Shown here in pieces: positions 9,353 through 17,561 of a stretch of 64,000 nucleotides of DNA. The notes under the pieces are model-generated. The model had not been told where the DNA came from. It worked only from the letters and a program-made list of their open reading frames with translations, and made no database searches. The DNA is from Modicisalibacter sp049808615 (lineage in GTDB: Bacteria; Pseudomonadota; Gammaproteobacteria; Pseudomonadales; Halomonadaceae). Position numbers and translations under genes: made by a program. Position 1 is the first letter of the stretch. Each line of letters starts with the position of its first letter. Where the stretch lies: the NCBI RefSeq assembly GCF_049808615.1, contig NZ_JBNCAN010000026.1:1-64000 (forward strand). Reading direction: 5' to 3'.

Positions 9353-9357
9353 CTGAT

Positions 9358-10245
9358 CTATTGTGAGAAGCGCTCTCTCAGGGCGATACAGGGATCATCG
9401 CGATTGGCCACCGCACTGGTAAACCAGACCAGATCGAAGGGAGGTCCGGCGTCGATACTCTCCGGCAATGCCGAGGTCCAGGCCTGCCCGGGTGGTAGCT
9501 CTACCAACCCCAGGCACAGCGGCGTCTGTTTCGTATGCAGCGCCACGCCGACATCCCGCCGGGCATGACCATTACCGCACACCAGCACTGAGGTTGGTGG
9601 CAAGGCGTCGAGCGCCGCCGCCATGGCCTGATCTCGAGCCACCTGGGCAGCCAACATGCCATCGAGCATGTTGTCAGGCAGCATGCCACAGTGCCCCTCG
9701 ATCAATGCGCGCCGCTGTTTTCGAGCCACCACCAGGGGCAACTCCGGCGCCAGGTTCAGCTTGACGATTTCGTGCAGCTCAGCGGCAGGCAGATTGGCTG
9801 AGCGTACCGGCACACCCAGTTTCAGCGCCAACTTGAGCGTTGGCCCATAGGCGGACCATTCCCAGCCTCGCTGCCAGTCCAAGGCGTCTTGCCACTCGGT
9901 ATCGGACAGAACGCGCCGCGCATCATCTGGAATCTGTTCGAGCAGCGCCTGCTGCTCGCTGTCGAGCATCTCCAGGGCGACTCCGCCCAGCATCTGCCTG
10001 GCCGCCAGTTGCGTAATCAGCCAGCGCTCCAGGCGGTGATGCTCCGGGTTGTCATGCGTCTCACCGATCACCAGCGCCTGGCTTTCGATCAGACGTGTCA
10101 GCAAATCGCCGCTGCTGAGCCATTCGCCACGACGCAGATCACGAATACGGTTGATACTAGAAACCGTATTGCCCTGGACGATGCTGGGTAATCCCGTGCT
10201 CGCGACCAAGGCGAACAACATCTTGAGACACTCCCGTCGCTGCAT
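9358..10245 (-). CDS. ChaN-like (haem-binding uptake, Tiki superfamily) exported protein
   Basis: A 295-residue protein with the ChaN/PhuW signature GETHDNPEHH near residue 57 and the conserved CGNGHARRDVG motif. Relatives bind haem and are linked to iron uptake. The N terminus MQRRECLKMLFAL matches a twin-arginine signal (RRxxLK) rather than a lipobox, so Tat export to the periplasm is possible; many ChaN homologues are lipoproteins instead. No iron-uptake genes and no obvious Fur box were found beside it. It lies upstream of nothing essential and is co-directional with sfsA (95-bp gap). Confidence 0.8.
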   Translation of the reverse strand: MQRRECLKMLFALVASTGLPSIVQGNTVSSINRIRDLRRGEWLSSGDLLTRLIESQALVIGETHDNPEHHRLERWLITQLAARQMLGGVALEMLDSEQQALLEQIPDDARRVLSDTEWQDALDWQRGWEWSAYGPTLKLALKLGVPVRSANLPAAELHEIVKLNLAPELPLVVARKQRRALIEGHCGMLPDNMLDGMLAAQVARDQAMAAALDALPPTSVLVCGNGHARRDVGVALHTKQTPLCLGLVELPPGQAWTSALPESIDAGPPFDLVWFTSAVANRDDPCIALRERFSQ

Positions 10246-10340
10246 GTTCTTTCCTTATCCGATTGAGCAAGTGATCAAACCCGGTCGATCACCAAAGCTC
10301 CGTTCGATCACCGATGAACTCGACTGCCCCGAAACCGCCG

Positions 10341-11099
10341 TCAATCCGTTGCATGGTGCTGTTCCAAACGGCGCTGCAGTGATAGCGGCAAGGGCCGATC
10401 AAGATATATGTCCTGGGGCTTGCCGGCGATACAATCGACTTTGCAGCCATAGGCCAGCACCTCGACCCCCTCATTAACGACACGACGCAGCGTCTTGGCG
10501 TAGAGCGGATCGATATGTTCTGCCGGGGCCACATCCTTGATCCCGGTATGCGCCACGCAGAATAGCAAAAGCGCCCGCTGGCCCGCCGCGACAAGCTGCC
10601 CCAGCGTTTCGAGGTGCCGTGCCCCTCGCACCGTCACGGACGCTGGGAAATAGCCGTGGCCATCGACCTCCTTGAGAGTGACCTGCTTGACTTCGATAAA
10701 GGCGGTACCGCCTGCCGCCTCTTCCAGACAGAAGTCCAATCGGCCACCGCCTGCCGACGCCTCACGACGCAGCGATGTATGACCGCGTAATTCAGGAATA
10801 TGCTGCGCCCGGAGCGCCTCTTCGACGATAGCGTTGGCGCGTCCGGTATGCACCGACGCCAAGGCCATCGAGCCATCCGGCTGGGGCAGCTCGATCAATT
10901 CCCAGGTCCAGGCCAGCTTTCTGGTGGGATTGGTACTGGGTGACAACCATACACGGCATCCAGGGACATTGGTCGAGCGCATCGAACCTGTATTGGGACA
11001 GTGCGCCACTACGACCTCCCCGCTAGTCAATTCGATATCCGCAAGAAAGCGCTTATAACGACGAAGTAGAGTGCCCGGTATCAGAGAAGAATACTTCAT
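10341..11099 (-). CDS. sfsA: SfsA family DNA/RNA nuclease-like protein
   Basis: SfsA (sugar fermentation stimulation protein), 252 residues, with an N-terminal OB-like domain containing AHCPNTGSM and a C-terminal PD-(D/E)xK nuclease-like fold with RLDFCLE and FIEVKQVTL. The physiological function is unsettled: nucleic-acid binding and maltose-gene stimulation have been described. It diverges from dksA with a 275-bp shared regulatory region; sfsA-dksA adjacency is a conserved gammaproteobacterial arrangement. Confidence 0.92.
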   Translation of the reverse strand: MKYSSLIPGTLLRRYKRFLADIELTSGEVVVAHCPNTGSMRSTNVPGCRVWLSPSTNPTRKLAWTWELIELPQPDGSMALASVHTGRANAIVEEALRAQHIPELRGHTSLRREASAGGGRLDFCLEEAAGGTAFIEVKQVTLKEVDGHGYFPASVTVRGARHLETLGQLVAAGQRALLLFCVAHTGIKDVAPAEHIDPLYAKTLRRVVNEGVEVLAYGCKVDCIAGKPQDIYLDRPLPLSLQRRLEQHHATD

Positions 11100-11374
11100 C
11101 GTCCACCATCACATGCCAATGAAGCGCTCGTGCGCATGAAGACTCCTTGCTATTGATCGATGCCACCGTTAGCGTCCCAACAGGCCATATTAGCCGATTC
11201 ATCTCAAGATCATCAGCGATAAAGACATTGAGTGGTTGCAAAACACCGGCTTTTTCGCTAAATAAGCAAGGCTTCGGGTGGGTATACTCCGCCCCCGCAG
11301 GTTGCGAAACGATAATGAATGCAACTTGACCGGCCGGGCATCGGCCCAAGTCACTTGAGTAATGAGGCAGCCCC
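11100..11374. promoter_or_regulatory. divergent sfsA/dksA regulatory region with a candidate dksA promoter
   Basis: No gene is seen in this 275-bp gap. A -10-like TATACT at 11283-11288 is followed directly by a very GC-rich discriminator (CCGCCCCCGC), a feature of promoters sensitive to ppGpp/DksA. No convincing -35 hexamer is present at 16-18 bp. The ATG of dksA is preceded by AATGAGGCAG as a weak Shine-Dalgarno. Confidence 0.3.
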
Positions 11375-11812
11375 ATGCCAGTAGCGGAAAAGAAAACGGA
11401 AGCGCCGAAAAAATTCATCCCGTACGAGCCGGCGCCGGATGAAGAGTACATGAATGAAAAGCAGCTGGAGCATTTTCGCCAGATTCTGCTTGGCTGGAAG
11501 ATGGAGCTGATGGAAGAAGTGGATCGCACCGTGCGCCACCTTCAGGAAGACGCCAACAACTATGCCGACCCCGCGGACCGCGCGACTCAGGAAGAAGGCT
11601 TCAGCCTGGAACTGCGGACCCGCGATCGTGAGCGCAAGTTGCTCAAGAAGATCAACGAAACGATCGATAATATCGACGATGACGATTACGGCTTCTGCGA
11701 GGCATGTGGCGTCGAGATCGGCATCCGCCGCCTGGAAGCACGGCCTACCGCCACGCTTTGTGTGGACTGCAAGACCCTAGCGGAGCTCAAGGAAAAGCAG
11801 CTCGGCGGCTGA
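11375..11812 (+). CDS. dksA: RNA polymerase-binding transcription factor DksA
   Basis: Binds in the RNA polymerase secondary channel and works with ppGpp in the stringent response. The 145-residue protein has the coiled-coil tip motif DxxDxA (D65, D68, A70) and a four-cysteine zinc finger (C108, C111, C129, C132), so it is the zinc-containing canonical type. It is followed 61 bp later by gluQ, the conserved dksA-gluQ pairing; a hairpin between them may limit read-through. Confidence 0.97.
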   Translation: MPVAEKKTEAPKKFIPYEPAPDEEYMNEKQLEHFRQILLGWKMELMEEVDRTVRHLQEDANNYADPADRATQEEGFSLELRTRDRERKLLKKINETIDNIDDDDYGFCEACGVEIGIRRLEARPTATLCVDCKTLAELKEKQLGG

Positions 11813-11828
11813 TACCGTCCCGTTCACA

Positions 11829-11850
11829 ATGGGCGCCATCGGGCGCCCAT
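11829..11850 (+). terminator. hairpin between dksA and gluQ
   Basis: ATGGGCGCC (11829-11837) pairs with GGCGCCCAT (11842-11850) across a four-base loop, followed by TTGCGTTT. The stem is strong but the U tract is interrupted, so it may be a leaky terminator. An equivalent hairpin in the dksA-gluQ gap is known in other gammaproteobacteria. Confidence 0.6.
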
Positions 11851-11872
11851 TTGCGTTTCAAGGGAATCGCTC

Positions 11873-12775
11873 ATGCCTGGCTATCGCGGCCGCTTTGCCC
11901 CAACCCCTTCCGGCCCATTGCATTTTGGCTCTCTGGTAACGGCCCTGGCGAGCTATCTTGACGCGCGCCAGGCCAAGGGTACCTGGCTCGTGCGTATCGA
12001 GGATGTCGATCCACCCCGCTGCCCGCCCGGCACGGACACCGCGATACTACGTCAACTCGAAGCGTTTGGATTGCACTGGGACGAAGAGGTTCGCTATCAG
12101 AGCACCCGACATGAGGCTTACCAGGCTGCGTTGGAGCAACTGGCCAAGCATGGCCTGGCCTATCCCTGCAGTTGTTCGCGCAAGGAATGGCGCGAATACG
12201 CCGTATATCCCGGCTGGTGTCGCAATGGTGTGCGTCATCCCGATCGCCCCCTTGCCTGGCGTCTGCGTAGCGACCTGGGCGAACGACCCATCGTCTGGTA
12301 CGACCGTCTGTTCGAGCGCCAGTGCATCGACCCGGCGGAGCTCGGCGACGTCGTGCTCAAGCGTAAGGATGGTTTATGGGCTTACCAGCTGGCGGTCGTC
12401 GTGGATGACGGCGACCAGCATATCAATCAGATCGTGAGGGGTACCGATCTACTCGACAACACCCCCTGGCAATGCCAGTTGCAGCGAGCACTGAGCCTGC
12501 CGCAACCCCGTTATCTTCATCTGCCACTCATCGCCGCCGATAATGGCCAGAAGCTTTCCAAGCAGAATCTGGCGCCAGCCTTGCCTACCGACGATGCGTC
12601 GGTTCGGCGGCTGCTGCATGAAGCACTGATAATCCTCGATCAAACGCCAGCGCCCTTCCTGAAAAGAGCCCCTGTCACCGAACAGCTCACGGCAGCCATT
12701 GCCGCCTGGAACAGTGATCGACTGCAACCGCGGATGTATCGTGCGTTGCCTCGTTCTGTCAGCCTAGAGAGTTGA
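11873..12775 (+). CDS. gluQ: glutamyl-Q tRNA(Asp) synthetase
   Basis: Shortened GluRS paralogue that attaches glutamate to queuosine in tRNA-Asp and lacks an anticodon-binding domain. The 300-residue protein has the HIGH-equivalent HFGS (17-20) within GRFAPTPSGPLHFGS, zinc ligands CSCS with YPGWC, and a KMSKS-equivalent KLSKQN. It belongs to the dksA operon by order. Also called YadB. Confidence 0.95.
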   Translation: MPGYRGRFAPTPSGPLHFGSLVTALASYLDARQAKGTWLVRIEDVDPPRCPPGTDTAILRQLEAFGLHWDEEVRYQSTRHEAYQAALEQLAKHGLAYPCSCSRKEWREYAVYPGWCRNGVRHPDRPLAWRLRSDLGERPIVWYDRLFERQCIDPAELGDVVLKRKDGLWAYQLAVVVDDGDQHINQIVRGTDLLDNTPWQCQLQRALSLPQPRYLHLPLIAADNGQKLSKQNLAPALPTDDASVRRLLHEALIILDQTPAPFLKRAPVTEQLTAAIAAWNSDRLQPRMYRALPRSVSLES

Positions 12776-12838
12776 CGCGCTTCAGGATTGAGCGCTTTGC
12801 ATGCAATTTGCCAAGGAGAACTCGAACAGGTTGCCCCC

Positions 12839-13015
12839 ATGTATATCTATCGCATCATGCTGTTCCTGGTTTTTGGTGGCTATCTGCTGTCGCCCGTCTT
12901 GATGAGCGGCTGGGCCGTGCCTGGCGTCGCCTGGTATCGTCCGTTCCTTATCTGGGGCGGACTCATCGCACTCGGGGTGTGGCTGGAGCAGAAGAGAAAA
13001 CTCGATGAGCGCTAG
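12839..13015 (+). CDS. small membrane protein encoded just upstream of and overlapping cbrA (CbrX-like position)
   Basis: A 58-residue ORF, mostly hydrophobic with two membrane segments (about 3-20 and 30-48) and a charged tail EQKRKLDER. It overlaps the cbrA start by 11 bp, which suggests translational coupling. A small ORF in this place (called cbrX) is described upstream of cbrA in pseudomonads, as I recall; I cannot confirm homology. A TTG at 12788 in the same frame is a possible longer start. The AGGAG at 12814 is too far from the ATG to be a clear Shine-Dalgarno, so the start is uncertain. Confidence 0.65.
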   Translation: MYIYRIMLFLVFGGYLLSPVLMSGWAVPGVAWYRPFLIWGGLIALGVWLEQKRKLDER

Positions 13016-15968
13016 CCTTCTCGGCATTCTTGTCCTCGGCGCAGGTTACCTGTCGTTGCTCTTCCTGGGCGCCTTGGCGGTAGAAAAAGGATGGGTGCCG
13101 CAACGTCTTGTACGCCATCCCGCAGTCTATTCATTGTCGCTGGGCGTCTATGCCAGTGCCTGGGCCATCTATGGCAGTGTTGAGCTGGCCTCACGGGTCG
13201 GCTATGGCTATCTGGCCTACTACCTGGGCGTTTCCGGCGCCTTCCTGTTGGTGCCGGTGATGCTGGTACCCATCCAACGTATGGCGCGAACCTATCAGTT
13301 GACGTCACTTGCTGATCTATTTGCCTTTCGCTTTCGCAGCCGTTGGGTCGGCACCCTGATCACTCTGATTACCCTGATGGCGGTGATGCCGCTCTTGGCG
13401 CTGCAATTGAAGACGCTTGGCGATGCGCTTCATCGGTTGACCGGCACCGACTCGCCCTCCTTGTTGGCGCTGCTCTTCTGCATTCCCATCGCCTTACTGG
13501 CTATCATGTTCGGCGCTCGTCACAGCCATTTGCCGGTACGCCACGATAGTTTGCTGGCCGTCATCGCCCTGGAATCATTGGTCAAGCTGGCCGCCCTGCT
13601 GCTGCTGGGCACGGTAGCCCTCTACGGAATCTTCGACGGTCCCGGTGATCTGCAGAATTGGCTCGAAGGTCCTGGCCTAGCCCTGCAGGACAAGATCACT
13701 CGTCTCGATACCGGCCAGTGGCGTACCCTGCTGCTGCTGTTTTTTGCCGCGGCCTTCCTCATGCCGCACATGTTTCACATGACCTTCACCGAGACACCCT
13801 CGCGCCGTGCATTGTTGCAGGCCGGCTGGAGCTTTCCGCTCTATCTGCTGCTGATGGCGTTGCCGATTCCTTTGATACTATGGGCAGCACAGCGTCTGGG
13901 CATCGACACAGCGATGCCAGGCGCCGCTTACCTGGCCTTCGAACTATCCACCAATCCCTGGGTCGACGGTCTGGTCTTCATTGCCGGTCTGGCCGCTGCC
14001 AGTGGCACACTAATCATCGTGGCGCTCGCCCTGGCCGGCATGGCCTTGAATCATTTGGTTCTGATCGCCCGCCCTCCCGACAAACGAGAAAACCTCTACC
14101 GCCGCCTACTCTGGCTGCGCCGCACCCTGATCATCACCGTAATTCTCGGCGCTTGGCTGTTCTATTACAGCGTGGGGCAGCGCCACGATCTTGCCGATCT
14201 GGGCCTAGCCGCCTTCGTAGGCGTGACGCAGTGTCTTCCCGGCCTACTCGCGCTTCTTTACTGGCCCGGCGCCAATCGCAAGGGCATGCTCTGCGGGCTC
14301 ATCACTGGCTGCACAATTTGGCTATCAGGATTGTGGTTGCCCCTGCTCAGCGGATTTACACCGATGAAGCTGCTGCCCTCCAGCGTGAACTGGCTCCTGG
14401 ACGAACCGGCCTGGTATGTCGTTACCCTGGTTGCGCTCAACGCCAATATTCTGATCTTTATCCTGGTGTCTTTGATCACACGGACCTCACCGGGGGAGCG
14501 CGCCGCTGCGGAGGCCTGCTCGGTGGAAGCGGTGATCCGCCCGAAACGCCTGCCGCTGATGGCGCGTAACGTGGAAGAATTCAAACATTTGCTGGCGGAC
14601 GCCCTGGGCCCGGAAGTGGCCAGACGAGAGGTGGAAAGCGCCTCGACGGCGTTAAAGCTCTCCGCTCAGGACAGCCGGCCCTACGCCCTGCGTCGACTGC
14701 GGGATCGCATCCAGGCCAATCTGTCGGGATTGATGGGCCCCTCGGTGGCGCAGGATATCGTCGACCGCTTCCTCCCTTATCGACATGAGGACGGAGGACG
14801 GGCAACCGATGACATCCATTTCGTCGAGAGTCGTCTGGAGGCATATCGTACCCGCTTCACCGGCCTTGCACGCGAGCTCGACGGATTGCGCCGTCATCAT
14901 CGACGCACGCTGGCGCAACTCCCCATCGGCTTGTGCGTCTTCGATGATGAGGGTGAACTGCTGATGTGGAACGATGCGCTGGCACAACTCTCAGGGATCG
15001 ACGGCAACAGTGTTATCGGCGCTCATCGCGACGGACTGCCCGCTCCCTGGGCCGGCCTTCTCAAACGCATCTGCGATGAGCCGCGGGATTATCTCTACAA
15101 GCAAGCCGTGACACTGGCCTCCCAGATACGCCACCTAACGCTGCATCGAGCGCTGCTGAAGCCCGAAGAGGGCGACCGGGGCGCCATGGTGATCCTTGTC
15201 GAAGATCATAGCGAACTGAAATGGCTCGAGGACGAACTGGTGCACAGCGAGCGCTTGGCCTCCATCGGCCGCCTGGCGGCCGGCGTCGCGCATGAAATCG
15301 GCAATCCGATCACCGGCATTTCGTCACTGGCTCAAAATCTACGCTACGACAGCGATGATCCCCGCATAGTGCAAACGGCCGAACAGATCCAACAATTGAC
15401 GGAGCGCGTATCGCGCATCGTTGGCTCCCTGGTGGGCTTTGCCCATGGCGGTCGCCATATCCAGAACACTCATCTGGTGGCGGTCGAATTGCGCTCGCTC
15501 ATCGATGAGGCACTGCACTTGATCCGTCTGGCTCGCTCGGGCGAGGATATCACCTATGACAACCGCTGCCCGACGGGTTTACAGGCCCTGGGAGATAAGC
15601 AGCGCCTGATCCAGGTACTGGTCAATTTGATCGGCAATGCTCGGGATGCCAGCCAACCGGGAGGGTGTGTGACGCTTGACGCCACCACTCAAGACGAACG
15701 GGTCCGACTGAGCGTCACCGATGAGGGGCATGGCATCGATGAATCGATCCGCGCTCATCTTTTCGAGCCCTTTATCACGACCAAGGCACCCGGCGAGGGG
15801 ACAGGACTCGGTTTGCCGCTGGTCTATAGCATCATTCGCGAGCACCATGGCGACATCCAGATCGACTCGCCTCCCCTGGGTCAGCCCCGTGGCACCCGTA
15901 TCACACTTTGGTTACCTCAACCACAACAGGATGAATCACACACCGATGAGCAGAATTCTGATCGTTGA
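13005..15968 (+). CDS. cbrA: CbrA-type sensor histidine kinase with an SLC5-like transporter domain
   Basis: A 987-residue kinase. The first ~500 residues are a sodium/solute-symporter (SLC5) domain with about 13 membrane segments, then a linker, a PAS domain (about 640-740), HisKA with the H-box VAHEIGNP (phosphorylated His763) and an HATPase domain (GLGLPLVYSI). This order is that of Pseudomonas CbrA, which senses carbon/nitrogen status (histidine transport has been reported for the SLC5 part) and phosphorylates CbrB. It overlaps cbrB by 23 bp. Co-transcription with the small upstream ORF is likely. Confidence 0.92.
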   Translation: MSASLLGILVLGAGYLSLLFLGALAVEKGWVPQRLVRHPAVYSLSLGVYASAWAIYGSVELASRVGYGYLAYYLGVSGAFLLVPVMLVPIQRMARTYQLTSLADLFAFRFRSRWVGTLITLITLMAVMPLLALQLKTLGDALHRLTGTDSPSLLALLFCIPIALLAIMFGARHSHLPVRHDSLLAVIALESLVKLAALLLLGTVALYGIFDGPGDLQNWLEGPGLALQDKITRLDTGQWRTLLLLFFAAAFLMPHMFHMTFTETPSRRALLQAGWSFPLYLLLMALPIPLILWAAQRLGIDTAMPGAAYLAFELSTNPWVDGLVFIAGLAAASGTLIIVALALAGMALNHLVLIARPPDKRENLYRRLLWLRRTLIITVILGAWLFYYSVGQRHDLADLGLAAFVGVTQCLPGLLALLYWPGANRKGMLCGLITGCTIWLSGLWLPLLSGFTPMKLLPSSVNWLLDEPAWYVVTLVALNANILIFILVSLITRTSPGERAAAEACSVEAVIRPKRLPLMARNVEEFKHLLADALGPEVARREVESASTALKLSAQDSRPYALRRLRDRIQANLSGLMGPSVAQDIVDRFLPYRHEDGGRATDDIHFVESRLEAYRTRFTGLARELDGLRRHHRRTLAQLPIGLCVFDDEGELLMWNDALAQLSGIDGNSVIGAHRDGLPAPWAGLLKRICDEPRDYLYKQAVTLASQIRHLTLHRALLKPEEGDRGAMVILVEDHSELKWLEDELVHSERLASIGRLAAGVAHEIGNPITGISSLAQNLRYDSDDPRIVQTAEQIQQLTERVSRIVGSLVGFAHGGRHIQNTHLVAVELRSLIDEALHLIRLARSGEDITYDNRCPTGLQALGDKQRLIQVLVNLIGNARDASQPGGCVTLDATTQDERVRLSVTDEGHGIDESIRAHLFEPFITTKAPGEGTGLGLPLVYSIIREHHGDIQIDSPPLGQPRGTRITLWLPQPQQDESHTDEQNSDR

Positions 15969-17319
15969 AGACGAAGCCATCATTCGCACTGCGCTACGCC
16001 GCCTATTGGAACGTCATGATTACCAGATCAGCGAGGCGGGCTCGGTGGAGGAAGCCATGTCCCTCGATCCGAAACGTTTCGATCTGATCATCAGTGACCT
16101 GCGTCTGCCTGGTCCCCCAGGCACCGATCTCATCGATGCCGCCGACCTCGTGCCGGTGCTGATCATGACCAGCTATGCCAGCATGCGATCCGCCGTGGAA
16201 GCACTCAAACAGGGAGCGGTCGACTACATCGCCAAGCCCTTCGATCACGATGAACTCATCAAGACCGTTGCCCATACACTGCATCGCCATGCACCATCTA
16301 TTGAGGCCACTTCCGCTTCCGAGGCTGCGGCGCCTCAAGAAATGGTTGGCGATTGCCCAGCCATGCAGGTCGTCTACAATCGTATCCGCAAGACGGCCCC
16401 TGCCGATGTCACGGTGCTGATTCAGGGTGAATCGGGGACCGGTAAAGAATTGGTAGCGCGCGCCCTGCACCGGCAGAGTCGTCGTGCCAAGGCGCCGCTG
16501 ATCTGTGTCAACTGTGCAGCGATCCCCGAAACCTTGATCGAATCCGAACTGTTCGGCCATGAGAAAGGAGCATTTACGGGGGCTAGCGCGGCACGAACCG
16601 GCTTGGTGGAAGCTGCGGATGGCGGCACGTTGTTTCTCGATGAAATCGGCGAGTTACCCCTGGATGCTCAGGCGCGCCTGCTGCGTGTACTGCAGGAAGG
16701 CGAGATACGTAAGGTGGGCTCGGTGGAGACCCGCCATGTCGATGTCCGTTTGATCGCCGCTACGCATCGCGACCTGCACGCGCTATCGCGAAATGGGGAA
16801 TTCCGACTCGATCTGTATTACCGCCTCAACGTGATGCAGATCGATCTTCCGCCGCTGCGTGAGCGTGAAGATGACATATTGAAGATCACCGATATCCTTC
16901 TAGAGAACGCCTGCCGGCGACACGCTCGTGAGGGCTTGAAGCTCTCGCGCACGGCGCGGCGCGATATCCGTGACTACCCTTGGCCGGGTAATGTCCGCGA
17001 ACTGGAAAATGCCCTGGAGCGGGGCGTGATATTGGCGGAAAGCCATCTCATCCATCCCGATGATCTAGGGCTGGCAGCGCCAAGCCCCCTACCCAATGCA
17101 AGCAAGCCGGCGCAGGCCACTATCCGCAGCGACCCTGGAGAAGAGGAAGCGGATCTTTCGCTGGAGGACTACTTTCAGCACTTCGTGCTCGAACATCAGG
17201 ATCAAATGAGCGAAACCGAACTGGCGCAGAAACTCGGTGTCAGCCGCAAATGTCTGTGGGAGCGGCGTCAGCGCCTGGGTATCCCGCGTCGAAAGAGCCC
17301 AAGAGCGCGCACCAATTAA
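15946..17319 (+). CDS. cbrB: CbrB-type NtrC-family response regulator
   Basis: Sigma-54 activator of 457 residues: receiver domain with phosphoacceptor D51 (IISDLRLPG), AAA+ domain with Walker A GESGTGKE starting near 161, the sigma-54 contact loop GAFTGA (208-213), Walker B GTLFLDEIG, and a C-terminal Fis-type HTH (SETELAQKLGVSRKCLWERR). The ATG at 15946 gives MSRILIVEDE; an ATG at 15931 in the same frame is possible but has almost no spacing from AGG. Gene order cbrA-cbrB-noncoding-pcnB supports the CbrB identity over other NtrC proteins. Confidence 0.92.
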   Translation: MSRILIVEDEAIIRTALRRLLERHDYQISEAGSVEEAMSLDPKRFDLIISDLRLPGPPGTDLIDAADLVPVLIMTSYASMRSAVEALKQGAVDYIAKPFDHDELIKTVAHTLHRHAPSIEATSASEAAAPQEMVGDCPAMQVVYNRIRKTAPADVTVLIQGESGTGKELVARALHRQSRRAKAPLICVNCAAIPETLIESELFGHEKGAFTGASAARTGLVEAADGGTLFLDEIGELPLDAQARLLRVLQEGEIRKVGSVETRHVDVRLIAATHRDLHALSRNGEFRLDLYYRLNVMQIDLPPLREREDDILKITDILLENACRRHAREGLKLSRTARRDIRDYPWPGNVRELENALERGVILAESHLIHPDDLGLAAPSPLPNASKPAQATIRSDPGEEEADLSLEDYFQHFVLEHQDQMSETELAQKLGVSRKCLWERRQRLGIPRRKSPRARTN

Positions 17320-17360
17320 GACCTAAGTCGAAAAGAACGACTATCGTCTAACAGGACAAA

Positions 17361-17395
17361 TTAGATAACAAGAAAATAATTCTCGCTTTATCTAA
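17361..17395. repeat. inverted repeat TTAGATAA-N19-TTATCTAA upstream of the CrcZ-like sRNA
   Basis: TTAGATAA (17361-17368) is perfectly mirrored by TTATCTAA (17388-17395). It lies about 165-200 bp upstream of the predicted sRNA start, in the zone where sigma-54 activators or IHF bind. It has no GC-rich stem and is not followed by a U tract in a way that suggests termination. The role is unknown. Confidence 0.4.
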
Positions 17396-17412
17396 GATAA
17401 AAATGCCCCTTT

Positions 17413-17463
17413 TGTTACCATCTCACCCATTTGTCGCCACACCACGCACCATTTCCGGTAACA
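17413..17463. promoter_or_regulatory. paired TGTTACC / GGTAACA sites, candidate CbrB upstream activating sequence
   Basis: TGTTACC (17413-17419) and its exact inverse GGTAACA (17457-17463) are 37 bp apart and lie about 100-150 bp upstream of the predicted sRNA start. From memory, the CbrB site at Pseudomonas crcZ is a TGTTAC/GTAACA palindrome with a shorter spacer at a similar distance. The same pair with the same 37-bp spacer recurs upstream of panB at 20137-20187. Confidence 0.5.
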
Positions 17464-17536
17464 CATACGTATTGCCATCCTGGTCGCCTCCCACTCATCA
17501 GCATAACCATATGTTATTTAAAGAGAAAAAAATCAA

Positions 17537-17552
17537 TGGCACACCGCGTGCT
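17537..17552 (+). promoter_or_regulatory. sigma-54 promoter of the CrcZ-like sRNA
   Basis: TGGCAC (17537-17542), five bases, then GTGCT (17548-17552): the GG and GC dinucleotides are exactly 10 bp apart, and only one base differs from the core TGGCAC-N5-TTGC. Transcription would start near 17562. The gene directly upstream encodes a sigma-54 activator, and crcZ in pseudomonads is driven by CbrB and sigma-54. Confidence 0.75.
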
Positions 17553-17561
17553 CTAACAATA

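Noticed and set aside
11353..11376. CTTGAGT...CCCCATGC before dksA as a heat-shock promoter.
   Set aside because: The spacer is only 10 bp and the -10 would overlap the dksA start codon.
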